The notes under the pieces were generated by a model, which saw only the letters and a list, made by a program, of their open reading frames with translations, was not told the DNA's origin and did no database searches. Shown here one piece after another: positions 34,220-42,369 of a stretch of 64,000 bases of DNA. The position numbers and the translations under genes are program-made. How positions within the stretch are numbered: the stretch's first letter is position 1; each line of letters begins with the position of its first letter. The stretch spans positions 124,001-188,000 of the forward strand of contig NZ_STFF01000006.1 in NCBI RefSeq assembly GCF_004834005.1, read 5' to 3'. This DNA is from Niastella caeni. GTDB taxonomy: Bacteria > Bacteroidota > Bacteroidia > Chitinophagales > Chitinophagaceae.

Positions 34220-35275
34220 ATGTCATTAAAAAACCGTTCCATCTGTCTCAGTTGCAGTCTTTTATTCGTATTCCTGTTATTCTTTCAGTCTTCCTTTTCA
34301 CAATCCGACTTTACTCAGGTAGACGCCCTTTTGCAACGAAACCAGAAATTGCTGGGGAATGATGTCGTAGCACTGGTATATAAAGATGGAAAGATCATTC
34401 ACGCCAAAGAGCTGGGTGAATTCAATGCCAAAACACAAGCGCCCATTGCCAGTAGCAGCAAGTGGTTAACGGCGGCACTGGTCATGATGTTTGTAGATGA
34501 AGGCAAAATAAAACTCGACGACCCGGTTAGTAAATACCTGCCCATCTTTGATAAATACATGAAGAGTTATGTTACCATCCGCATGTGTCTTGCCCATACC
34601 ACAGGTATTGAGTCAGAAAAAGGAAGCCTGTCGAAAATTATGCAACGCGGTAAATACATGAGTTTGGAAGAAGAAGTGAATGCGTTAGCCGCGAAAGAGA
34701 TCTCCAATAACGCTGGCACTGAATTTCATTACGGTGCAATTGGATTGAACATTGCCGGCCGGGTGCTGGAAGTGGTTTCCAAAAAAACATTCGATCGTAT
34801 TATCCAGGATAAGTTATTACGTCCCTTGAAAATGAAGGGCACTTCGTTTGTAAATGACAATGGGTATGCGCCCAACCCTTCCGGCGGCGCCCGCAGTACA
34901 GCGAATGACTATATCAACTTTTTATCAATGATCCTGAACAAGGGAATGTTTGAAGGCAAGCGGATCCTGAGCGAAAAAGCCATTGAAGAAATGCAAACGC
35001 CGCAGTTCGTCACGCTGCCGGTGAAATTCACACCAAAAGTTGCAGAAGGCTTTCACTATGGTTTAGGTGAATGGATCCAGGAAGAAGATGCCCAGGGAAA
35101 AAGCAAAGTGGTAAGCAGCCCGGGTTTGTTTGGTACCTGGCCGTATATTGACAAATGCCGCAACTACGCTGCTATCATTTTTGTAAAGTCGTTATTGGGT
35201 GAACAGAAAAAGGAGCTTATGATGCAGGTTAAAGGAGCGATTGATGATGCGGTGGGTGGAAGCGGCTGCCAGTGA
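34220..35275 (+). CDS. exported class C beta-lactamase-fold serine hydrolase
   Basis: The 351-residue protein has a signal peptide (about 1-27, ending SSFSQ) and a beta-lactamase/transpeptidase-like domain. The nucleophile motif is S78-S-S-K81 in IASSSKWLTAALVM, and FHYGAIGLNIAGRVLE stands in the place of YxN. GGARSTANDYINFLSMIL and SSPGLFGTWPYID cover the C-terminal part. Relatives include esterases, D-aminopeptidases and penicillin-binding proteins, so true antibiotic hydrolysis cannot be claimed. It is followed by a strong hairpin at 35287. Confidence 0.87.
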   Translation: MSLKNRSICLSCSLLFVFLLFFQSSFSQSDFTQVDALLQRNQKLLGNDVVALVYKDGKIIHAKELGEFNAKTQAPIASSSKWLTAALVMMFVDEGKIKLDDPVSKYLPIFDKYMKSYVTIRMCLAHTTGIESEKGSLSKIMQRGKYMSLEEEVNALAAKEISNNAGTEFHYGAIGLNIAGRVLEVVSKKTFDRIIQDKLLRPLKMKGTSFVNDNGYAPNPSGGARSTANDYINFLSMILNKGMFEGKRILSEKAIEEMQTPQFVTLPVKFTPKVAEGFHYGLGEWIQEEDAQGKSKVVSSPGLFGTWPYIDKCRNYAAIIFVKSLLGEQKKELMMQVKGAIDDAVGGSGCQ

Positions 35276-35286
35276 AAGCAGCTCAT

Positions 35287-35336
35287 AAGTTATTGAGTTA
35301 GTAAGTTCTGAGTTCAACTTAATAACTCAATAACTT
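35287..35336. repeat. 21-bp hairpin made of TTATTGAG/AATAACTC words
   Basis: Arms 35287-35307 and 35316-35336 pair at 20 of 21 positions around an 8-base loop. The words AGTTATTGAGTTA and TTAATAACTCAATAACT recur at 35.99 and 40.29 kb. It starts 11 bp after the hydrolase stop codon. Confidence 0.8.
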
Positions 35337-35347
35337 ACAAACTCCGA

Positions 35348-35386
35348 ACAAAAAAAGGGCATCCCGGTAATACCCAGAACGCCCAG
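35348..35386 (-). terminator. minus-strand terminator between plus-strand genes
   Basis: On the minus strand GGGCGTTCTGG pairs with CCGGGATGCCC over 11 positions using several G:U pairs, and T7 follows. In a plus-strand transcript the same G:U positions are mismatches. Both flanking genes are plus-strand, so it suggests a small minus-strand RNA starting in 35390-35610. Confidence 0.6.
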
Positions 35387-35609
35387 TGTTCATCGTCAGT
35401 CCTTATTCGTTATGTCAACCCAAAATGTTTATTGTTTCAGTATTCGGTGCCTGTTCAATTATTAAATTCTGTTACAAACCGGAAAATAGAAACAATAAAA
35501 CCACCAGTGCGGCTGATTGACATTACAAATATTCCAAATACGCAAAACCACTTAAAACGGGTAGTTATTTATTAGTGCTCAGGTAGTCATTTATTAGTGT
35601 ACAAAAGTA
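35387..35609 (-). ncRNA. candidate minus-strand small RNA
   Basis: A minus-strand -7 box TACTTTTG (35609-35602) lies about 220 bp before the terminator at 35348-35386. No open frame fills the interval. This is an inferred transcript; sequence alone does not show that it is made. Confidence 0.3.
35560..35599. repeat. two 18-bp direct repeats spaced 22 bp
   Basis: GGTAGTTATTTATTAGTG (35560-35577) recurs with one change at 35582-35599. The 22-bp period is two helical turns, as in tandem sites for a DNA-binding protein. The pair is next to the minus-strand -7 box at 35602 and about 100 bp upstream of the 35697 gene. Confidence 0.55.
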
Positions 35610-35696
35610 GCTCGCCAACCACCAGGCGGGAGTTATTCAGCTTTAGCCAACCGGCCCGGTTCTTGCTTATATTTTTTTGAGCAAACGTCTTTACTT

Positions 35697-35990
35697 ATGA
35701 AAACAATAATCTTGCTGACCATCCTTTCCAGCCCATTCTTTCCTGCCTGCACTACATTAAGCCCCGATCATATTAAAGACCATCAATGGCTTTACGGCGA
35801 AGGTTACCGCCTTGGCGACCAATTGAAATTTGATAACAAGACCTATAGTACCCGTGGCGATACCATCTTAAAAAGTAATTTACCGGTTGCTGTCATCGTA
35901 ATGACCTCCGGCGATTTGCTCGGCAGCAACAACGACATTACCATTCAATCCCTGGCCACCGGAGAGGAAGGGTTGTACCACGAGAAATAA
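35697..35990 (+). CDS. small exported, possibly lipoprotein
   Basis: The 97-residue product starts with a hydrophobic signal that ends in FFPACTT, an imperfect lipobox with Cys18. The mature part (about 80 residues) is polar and likely beta-rich, with LYGEGYRLGDQLKFDNKTYS and PVAVIVMTSGDLLGSNNDI. I recognise no family. The stop codon is followed at once by a TTATTGAG-type repeat tract. Confidence 0.65.
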   Translation: MKTIILLTILSSPFFPACTTLSPDHIKDHQWLYGEGYRLGDQLKFDNKTYSTRGDTILKSNLPVAVIVMTSGDLLGSNNDITIQSLATGEEGLYHEK

Positions 35991-36075
35991 GTTATTGAGT
36001 TCATTAGAAGTTCATTAGTTAATCACGAACTTAATAACTTAATAACTTAATAACTTAATAACTAAAGAACTATAA
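35988..36075. repeat. palindromic tract, TTATTGAG / AACTTAAT family
   Basis: The left arm (AAGTTATTGAGTTCATTAG) is answered by a right arm in which AACTTAAT repeats four times at 8-bp steps (36036-36066). It overlaps the stop codon of the 35697 gene. Confidence 0.7.
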
Positions 36076-36156
36076 ACCAGTAACTATTTCCAACTCAATA
36101 TCCTTTTTCAATTAACTACCTGTATTGTTAAATCCAAGTTCTCCTTCAAACGGCTA

Positions 36157-36187
36157 TTGCAAAACCGGCCGGATATTCTTATATTTA
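36157..36187 (+). promoter_or_regulatory. promoter for the CAP-domain gene
   Basis: TTG at 36157-36159 is followed after 20 bp by TATATTTA (36180-36187), one base off TAnnTTTG. The start codon is 36 bp downstream. Confidence 0.45.
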
Positions 36188-36222
36188 AATAGAACCGTAT
36201 TCAGCAACCAGACCGTACTCTT

Positions 36223-36798
36223 ATGAAAGTGATATCTTATATGGTACCAGTTGTGATGCTATTATTGTCTTTTTTTTATAATAACAACCCCTTTGTTGTT
36301 AAAGAGGAAGCACAACAGGCATTTCAATTACTCAACACCATCCGAAGCAATCCCGAAAAATATTATAAAGAACTTCATCTCAACGCGAAACTGACTATCA
36401 CCAAAAAGGCGTTACGTTGGAACGATACCCTGGCCAAAGTAGCCGAAGCCAAAGCGCTCGACATGGCCAAACGCAATTATTTTAACCATGTTAATCCCGA
36501 TGGATATGGCATCAATTATTTTATTCAGCAAAGCGGCTATAAATTAAATGCCGACTGGTTAAAAGATAAGAAGGAGAATTTCTTTGAATCGCTGGCAACA
36601 GGTCACGATTCAGGAACAGAAGCAATAAAATCATTGATCATCGATGCCGGAGACGCCAGCAAGGGCCACCGCGATCATTTGCTGGGCATTGGCGATTGGG
36701 ATGCTTCCCTGTACGATATCGGCATCGGCTTTGTAAAATGCGATGGCGGCAAATATCAATCCTACACTTGTATAATTATTGCCAAACACGACTGGTAA
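36223..36798 (+). CDS. exported CAP (SCP-like) domain protein
   Basis: The 191-residue protein has a signal sequence (VISYMVPVVMLLLSFFY). A CAP domain follows with LLNTIRSNPEKYY, LRWNDTLAKVAEAKALDMAKRN and FNHVNPDGYGINYFI, which carries the His of the CAP cavity. KENFFESLATG and GHRDHLLGIGDWDASLYDIGIGFV with the second His complete it. CAP proteins bind lipids or act as proteases or nucleases in different hosts; the activity in bacteria is mostly unknown. Confidence 0.87.
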   Translation: MKVISYMVPVVMLLLSFFYNNNPFVVKEEAQQAFQLLNTIRSNPEKYYKELHLNAKLTITKKALRWNDTLAKVAEAKALDMAKRNYFNHVNPDGYGINYFIQQSGYKLNADWLKDKKENFFESLATGHDSGTEAIKSLIIDAGDASKGHRDHLLGIGDWDASLYDIGIGFVKCDGGKYQSYTCIIIAKHDW

Positions 36799-36856
36799 AA
36801 AACTCATCTACGCTGAAGTTTCAGCGGCCCCGATGAGTCGGGGGACGGTGAGCGAA

Positions 36857-36890
36857 GAAAAATGCCATCCCGCCGAACCAGGATGGCACA
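36857..36890 (-). terminator. terminator of the xylose symporter gene
   Basis: GCCATCC (36864-36870) and GGATGGC (36881-36887) form a perfect stem and a T5 run follows on the minus strand. It lies 25 bp after the symporter stop codon. Confidence 0.65.
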
Positions 36891-36914
36891 TGCAATGTTA
36901 TATTTTCCTGCTGT

Positions 36915-38540
36915 TTATTTGGCAACTCCCAATGGTGAGAAATACAGGAACGCAACGATGATGAACACCAGCACAAACAACGACAATATCACGTCCACTT
37001 TTGTCCAGCTCGCACGCGAAGCCGCTTTGTCCTCAGCCACCGTGGTAGCAAACGTTAAACCCTTTAATTGCGCTTCGTTGGGCTTTTCAGAAAGTAAGCT
37101 TACCACAACCATCAGCACGATGGAGAAAATAAACAGGCTTATACAGAAGTAAAGGAAGTTCAGGGTGGCGAAATCGTATAAGAAACCGCTCAAATGCTGC
37201 CGGTTCAACTCCAGGATAATGCGCACCATGCCAATTATAAACCCTACCACCATGGCGGAATAAGCGCCTTTGGCGTTGATACGTTTAGAGAACACACCCA
37301 ACAGGAACACGGCGGCAATAGGTGGCGCCAGGTACGATTGTACGCTTTGCAAATATTGATACAATACTCCTGAGATCCCTTTCATGATGGGTATCCAGAT
37401 CATACCCAGCACAACGGCAATACCAGTAGCAATACGGCCCACTTTTACCAGTTGGTGATTGCTTGCATTGGGGCGGTACTTCTGGTAAATATCCATTGTA
37501 AACAAAGTAGAGCAGGCGTTGTACACAGCCGCCAGCGAACTCATTAAGGCAGCCAATAAACCGCCTGCCAGCAACCCGCGCAAACCAACCGGCATTAATT
37601 CTTTTACCAGCGTAGGAAACGCCTGGTCGCCATTAGGTAATACAATTTTACCCTGCTTCGCCAATGTATAAGCGATGATACCAGGGATCATAAAAATGAA
37701 GAAAGGGAACAGTTTCAGGAAAGCGGCAAATATGGTTCCCCGGCGGGCCTGGCGTTCATCCCGGCCGGCCAAACATCTTTGCACGATGTGCTGGTCGGTA
37801 CACCAATACCATAGCCCCACAATGGGCGAAGCGAACAGGATACCAGCCCAGGGAAATTCAGGGTCACTCAACGGCGGGAACATGTTCAATTTCTCTTTGG
37901 GCAGGGATGATACGAGCGCATCCCAGCCTCCTACTCTATCCAATCCAACGATCATGAGTGTCAACGAACCTACGATCAGGATGATGGCCTGCAGGGTCTC
38001 TGTATACATAACCGCGTGCAAGCCGCCTAATACCGTGTATATGCCCGTTATAATTACCAAAACAATGGCGCCCGTCCAGAAGTCAACGCCTAAAAACGAA
38101 GTTACCACCAGCGCACCGGCATAAATGGTTACCGATACTTTTGCAATAATGTAACTGAGTAGCTGAATGATCGACAGCAACATCCTCGACTGGCTATTGT
38201 ACCGCCGTTCCAGGAACTCGGGCATGGTGTACACCATACTTCGCATATAGAACGGAACAAATACCCAGCCCAGGATCAGGATGATCCAGGAATGCAATTC
38301 ATAATGCCCCATTACCAGTCCGGAGTTAGCGGCCGTACCGGCCAGACCAACCACGTGCTCAGACCCCACATTAGAGGCCAGGATGGAAGCACCGATCACA
38401 AACCAGCCAAGATTGCGGTTGGCCAAAAAATAATCAGACGGCGAGTCTTTTGCTTTTCGAATAGACCAGATCGATATCGCAGCAATTACGGCCATGTACA
38501 GGCCAACGAATATCCAGTCAACTAAACCAAGAAATTGCAT
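36915..38540 (-). CDS. sodium:solute symporter, probably for xylose
   Basis: The 541-residue SSS-family carrier has about 14 membrane segments. It shows ASILASNVGSEHVVGLAGTAA (TM1, sodium/sugar site of the vSGLT subfamily), YTVLGGLHAVMYTETLQAIILIVGSL, and the WYWCTDQHIVQRCLAGRD segment typical of sodium/glucose cotransporters. It moves sugar inward with sodium. Its place before xylA and xylB on the same strand makes xylose the likely substrate, an inference from context. Galactose or glucose transport cannot be excluded. Confidence 0.88.
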   Translation of the reverse strand: MQFLGLVDWIFVGLYMAVIAAISIWSIRKAKDSPSDYFLANRNLGWFVIGASILASNVGSEHVVGLAGTAANSGLVMGHYELHSWIILILGWVFVPFYMRSMVYTMPEFLERRYNSQSRMLLSIIQLLSYIIAKVSVTIYAGALVVTSFLGVDFWTGAIVLVIITGIYTVLGGLHAVMYTETLQAIILIVGSLTLMIVGLDRVGGWDALVSSLPKEKLNMFPPLSDPEFPWAGILFASPIVGLWYWCTDQHIVQRCLAGRDERQARRGTIFAAFLKLFPFFIFMIPGIIAYTLAKQGKIVLPNGDQAFPTLVKELMPVGLRGLLAGGLLAALMSSLAAVYNACSTLFTMDIYQKYRPNASNHQLVKVGRIATGIAVVLGMIWIPIMKGISGVLYQYLQSVQSYLAPPIAAVFLLGVFSKRINAKGAYSAMVVGFIIGMVRIILELNRQHLSGFLYDFATLNFLYFCISLFIFSIVLMVVVSLLSEKPNEAQLKGLTFATTVAEDKAASRASWTKVDVILSLFVLVFIIVAFLYFSPLGVAK

Positions 38541-38619
38541 ATGGCAAGCGTTTTAGTTTACAAGTTTGTTACAATCGTTTTGTTATGTTTAAGAATTTTC
38601 AAAGGATCATGAAAATAAA

Positions 38620-38836
38620 AAAGGAAGTAAGCAATAGATTGCAAGAAGAGTCCGATTACGGGAGCTCAAAATAGTTCTGGGACTATCTCATACTTCCTAC
38701 CTCGTACTTTGTTCTTCTTACTTTCTACCTCTTACTTCCTATATCCTGCTTCTTACCTTTTACTTCTTATTTCCTGCTTCTAATAACTTACATTCTGCTA
38801 CCCTACTAGCCACTAGCTACTTACTACTAGCTATCA
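38620..38836. repeat. long heptad tract, ACTTCNN family
   Basis: From 38691 to 38790 at least fifteen heptads of the form NNNACTT follow each other in phase (CGTACTT, CTTACTT, CCTGCTT and similar), then ACTAGCC/ACTAGCT words. At the left end GGAAGTAAGC is the reverse-complement word. It separates the symporter gene from xylA. Confidence 0.8.
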
Positions 38837-40162
38837 GATATACTGATTGATCATATTCTCCAGCCACTCCTGCTTACCGCTGATCTGTTTGGGTTCGCCG
38901 TTTGAGTGAGCATACTCACGCAGGTCTTCGAGCTTCAACGCACCTGTTTCAAACTCTTTTCCTTTGCCACTGTCGAAAGAAGCGTAGCGGTCGGCACGGA
39001 ACTTTTTAAACGGAGATTTCTGCATTACTTTATCAGCGATCACCAGCGCACGGGCAAAATTGTCCATACCACCGATATGCGCCATAAAGATATCTTCCAG
39101 GTCGGTAGAGTTCCGACGGGTTTTAGCGTCGAAGTTGATACCGCCACCAGCAAAACCACCAGCTTCCAGGATGATAAGCATGCTTTCAACCAGTTCATTC
39201 AGGTTGATCGGGAACTGATCGGTATCCCAGCCATTCTGATCATCACCGCGGTTGGCATCGATGCTACCCAGCATACCGGCATCGGCAGCCACCTGTAATT
39301 CGTGCTGGAAGGTATGACCAGCAAGGGTTGCGTGGTTAACTTCTATATTCAATTTAAAGTCTTTATCGAGGCCGTAATGACGTAAGAAACCGATCACGGT
39401 TGCGCTGTCATAATCGTATTGGTGCTTGGTAGGCTCACATGGTTTGGGCTCAATAAAGAACACCCCTTTGAAACCTTGTTTACGGGCATAGTCACGCGCC
39501 ATTGTCAGGAAGCGGGCCAGGTGATCGAGCTCGCGTTTCATGTTGGTGTTCAGCAGGCTCATATAACCTTCGCGGCCACCCCAGAATACATAGTTTTCAC
39601 CACCCAGGGCAATGGTAGCATCCAATGCATTTTTAACCTGTGTACCGGCATAGGCAACGGCTGCAAAATCGGGATTGGTAGAAGCGCCGTTCATATAACG
39701 TGGATTAGAAAACACGTTGGCGGTTCCCCACAACAGCTTTACACCGCTGGCCGCTTGTTTTTGTTTTGCGTAATCAACGATGCTTTGCAAACGGCTTTCG
39801 TATTCTTTTAAGTTAGCGCCTTCATCAACCAGGTCAATATCATGGAAGCAATAGTAAGGCACACCCAGTTTGGTGATGAACTCAAAGGCAGCATCCATTT
39901 TGTCTTTCGCGCGTTGTACCGCGTCGCCGGCTGCATCCCAGGCAAAATGCTTTGTACCCGGACCGAACGGATCGGCGCCGGTGTTGCAGAACGTGTGCCA
40001 GTAGCATACCGCAAACCGTAAATGCTCTTTCATGGTTTTGCCAGCTACTACCTTGTTCTCATCATACCATTTAAAGGCCAGTGGATTGTCGCTCTCCAGG
40101 CCTTCGTACTTGATGGCACCAATACCTTTAAAGAATTCTTTGTCACCAGTAATGATTTTCAT
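38834..40162 (-). CDS. xylA: xylose isomerase
   Basis: The 442-residue TIM-barrel enzyme interconverts D-xylose and D-xylulose with two divalent metals. The catalytic H107/D110 pair is in YYCFHDIDL. Metal and substrate segments FFIEPKPCEPTKHQYD, IEVNHATLAGHTF and SIDANRGDDQNGWDTD follow in order. The length matches the long class II isomerases. xylB lies upstream on the same strand and the symporter downstream, which makes a xylose uptake and breakdown cassette. Confidence 0.97.
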   Translation of the reverse strand: MKIITGDKEFFKGIGAIKYEGLESDNPLAFKWYDENKVVAGKTMKEHLRFAVCYWHTFCNTGADPFGPGTKHFAWDAAGDAVQRAKDKMDAAFEFITKLGVPYYCFHDIDLVDEGANLKEYESRLQSIVDYAKQKQAASGVKLLWGTANVFSNPRYMNGASTNPDFAAVAYAGTQVKNALDATIALGGENYVFWGGREGYMSLLNTNMKRELDHLARFLTMARDYARKQGFKGVFFIEPKPCEPTKHQYDYDSATVIGFLRHYGLDKDFKLNIEVNHATLAGHTFQHELQVAADAGMLGSIDANRGDDQNGWDTDQFPINLNELVESMLIILEAGGFAGGGINFDAKTRRNSTDLEDIFMAHIGGMDNFARALVIADKVMQKSPFKKFRADRYASFDSGKGKEFETGALKLEDLREYAHSNGEPKQISGKQEWLENMINQYI

Positions 40163-40221
40163 ATTCTTATGTTTATTATTTACTTGAGAAGATTGTTTTG
40201 TTTATGATAAGGGTATAATGG

Positions 40222-40425
40222 ATAATAGCAGAGAAGGCAACGAGGCAACGAGGCAACAAGGCATAAAGGCATCGAGGAAAGCCAGTTATTGAGTGTGTAA
40301 GTCAATAAGTTGGTCCAATTCCTGTATTCCACTTCTACATTCTACATTGGGCATTCGATATTCGATATTTCTGCCCTTTCTCATTCCTCATTTATCATTC
40401 TTCATTTTTCATTTCCTAATCCCTA
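40222..40425. repeat. composite heptad/octad tract between xylB and xylA
   Basis: AGGCAACG repeats at 8-bp steps (40234-40260). After a TTATTGAG-type pair (40286-40314) come CATTCTA, CATTCGA, TATTCGA, CATTCCT, CATTTAT and CATTCTT heptads to 40420. Three word families of the window thus meet in one spacer. Confidence 0.7.
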
Positions 40426-40434
40426 CCTGACTAA

Positions 40435-41913
40435 TTAATCAAGTGTTTTATCAAGCAGCTCCTTCCACTCCTCATACACCGCCTTGTACTCTTTCTTCTT
40501 CGTGGGTTCTATAACGGTCAATGGTTTTACCTGCGTGAAGGCTTCTTTGGGTGTTTTGTATACGCCTGCGCCAATACCTGCACCAATGGCGGCGCCTACA
40601 CTGCCATCGCAGTTGTATAATTCAACCGGTACATGTGTGGTATTTACAAACGCTTCCACAAACAGCTCACTTAAGAATAAATTGGCTTTACCTGCCCTGA
40701 TCACCTGAGGGTTCATGCCATTCTCGCGCATAATATCAAGCCCGTACCGGAATGCGCAGGCAATGCCCTCCTGGGCAGCGCGGAACAAATGCGCCTGCGA
40801 ATGCAGGTTCAGATCGATATGATGAAAATGCACGCCAATGATCTCGTTCTTCAGCATGCGCTCGGCGCCATTACCAAACGGCAATACCCGCAGGCCATCG
40901 GCGCCAACAGGCACCCTGGCAGCTTCACTGTTCATTTGAGAATAGCTGATAGCCGGCGTGAAGATATTTTTTACCCAACGGTTCAAAATACCGGTACCGT
41001 TAATACATAACAACACGCCCAACCGCTTTTCATCGGTAGTATAGTTAACGTGCGCAAAAGTGTTCACACGCGATTCGGGATCACAGGTCAGTTCATCGCT
41101 TACACCATAAATAACCCCCGACGTGCCCGCCGTAGCAGCCACTTCACCGGGTTCCAGCACATTTAACGATAATGCATTATTGGGTTGATCGCCGGCTTTA
41201 TACGTAACCGGTATACCGGCTTTCAATGATAAAGAAGCGGCAACGTTTTCTTTCAACCGGCCATGATCCGAAAAAACATCCTGTACAGCAGGGATCAGTT
41301 CATCATTAAAACCATAATATTCCATTACGTCCTTGCTGATCCTGTCTTTCTTAAAATCCCAGAAAATGCCTTCTGATAAAGCGGAGACGCTGGTAGTAAT
41401 TTCACCCGTCATTTTCATGGCAATGAAATCGCCGGGCAGCATAATTTTTACAGCTTTCTTATAGTTGGCCGGCTCTTCTTCTTTTACCCAGGCCAGTTTG
41501 GAAGCGGTAAAGTTACCAGGTGAATTCAACAGGTGCGAAAGACATGTTTTTTTTCCGATGGCTTTAAATGCTTTGTCACCAATTTCAACCGCCCGGCTAT
41601 CGCACCATATAATAGAGTTGCGCAATACCTGCTGGTTCTCATCAACCATAACCAGGCCATGCATCTGGTAAGAAATACCAATAGCGCCAATATCATCAGG
41701 ATTATAGGCCTTGCCGGCATGTGCTTTTTGTATAGCCTGTTGCACATGTTCCCACCACATATCGGGCGATTGTTCGGCCCAACCCGGTTGCGGTGAAATA
41801 ATGGGAGATTCAGATTCGGGATATTGAGCAGATGCTTTGCATTCGTGCGTTTGGGCATCTACTACAGAAACTTTAATAGAAGATGTGCCTACATCAATTC
41901 CTAGGAGTAGCAT
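40435..41913 (-). CDS. xylB: xylulokinase
   Basis: The 492-residue FGGY-family kinase phosphorylates D-xylulose to xylulose 5-phosphate for the pentose phosphate pathway. LLGIDVGTSSIKVSVVD is the N-terminal phosphate loop, AIGISYQMHGLVMVDE carries the xylulose-binding MH motif, and AGDQPNNALSLNV with its catalytic Asp and VIRAGKANLFLSELF lie in the second half. It is divergent from the AraC-family gene at 42370. Confidence 0.95.
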   Translation of the reverse strand: MLLLGIDVGTSSIKVSVVDAQTHECKASAQYPESESPIISPQPGWAEQSPDMWWEHVQQAIQKAHAGKAYNPDDIGAIGISYQMHGLVMVDENQQVLRNSIIWCDSRAVEIGDKAFKAIGKKTCLSHLLNSPGNFTASKLAWVKEEEPANYKKAVKIMLPGDFIAMKMTGEITTSVSALSEGIFWDFKKDRISKDVMEYYGFNDELIPAVQDVFSDHGRLKENVAASLSLKAGIPVTYKAGDQPNNALSLNVLEPGEVAATAGTSGVIYGVSDELTCDPESRVNTFAHVNYTTDEKRLGVLLCINGTGILNRWVKNIFTPAISYSQMNSEAARVPVGADGLRVLPFGNGAERMLKNEIIGVHFHHIDLNLHSQAHLFRAAQEGIACAFRYGLDIMRENGMNPQVIRAGKANLFLSELFVEAFVNTTHVPVELYNCDGSVGAAIGAGIGAGVYKTPKEAFTQVKPLTVIEPTKKKEYKAVYEEWKELLDKTLD

Positions 41914-41937
41914 ATGGCAGCTTAATTATTTATAGTT

Positions 41938-42175
41938 CCAGATTTCAGGAATACAGTTACCGGTTTCCGGTTACCAGTTGCCGGGAAATGCAGTTTCAGG
42001 TTACAAGTTTCAAGTTCCAGGTTCCAGGTTTCAGAACTTGCCCCGCTCTGCTGGTTTTAAGTTCTGATTTTCGAGTTGCTGTTACCGCGACTGCATGAAG
42101 TGTAAGGTTGTATTTGCTTTCCGGCTTTGGGCTTTCGGCTTGAAGCTTATAGCTTACAGCTTATAAAAGGCAGCA
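41938..42175. repeat. composite heptad tract upstream of the AraC gene
   Basis: GTTACCG, GTTACCA and GTTGCCG words (41958-41985) are followed by TTCAGGT, TTCAAGT and TCCAGGT heptads (41994-42035), and then by GCTTGAAGCTTATAGCTTAC words (42138-42165). It fills most of the space between the divergent xylB and AraC genes. From 42176 to 42331 I see no repeat. Confidence 0.7.
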
Positions 42176-42331
42176 AGCTCGGAAGAGATCTGATTCTACA
42201 CCCTACACCTGCTGCCCTGTTAACCAAAAACCTTTATCGAAGAATCGAAATTATTGACAATTGGTTATATCACCTACCACTTTATTTGCGAAAACCTAAA
42301 CTATTTTAATATAATTGATATCCGATATGTT

Positions 42332-42339
42332 TATTTTTG
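42332..42339 (+). promoter_or_regulatory. -7 promoter element for the AraC-family gene
   Basis: TATTTTTG is a perfect TAnnTTTG box, 31 bp before ATG 42370. A potential TTG start at 42337 falls inside this box, which argues against it. Confidence 0.55.
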
Positions 42340-42369
42340 CTTAATATAGTGTTCCTTTTACCCCCAGGT

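Noticed and set aside
34220..35275. Antibiotic-resistance beta-lactamase
   Set aside because: Only the SxxK fold signature is clear and the YxN position is altered; esterase or peptidase activity is equally likely.
42127..42309. 60-codon plus-strand frame upstream of the AraC gene
   Set aside because: Starts inside heptad repeats; no start context and no family likeness.
42337..42369. TTG start for the AraC-family protein
   Set aside because: The TTG lies within a perfect -7 promoter box, so it would not be transcribed; ATG 42370 is preferred.
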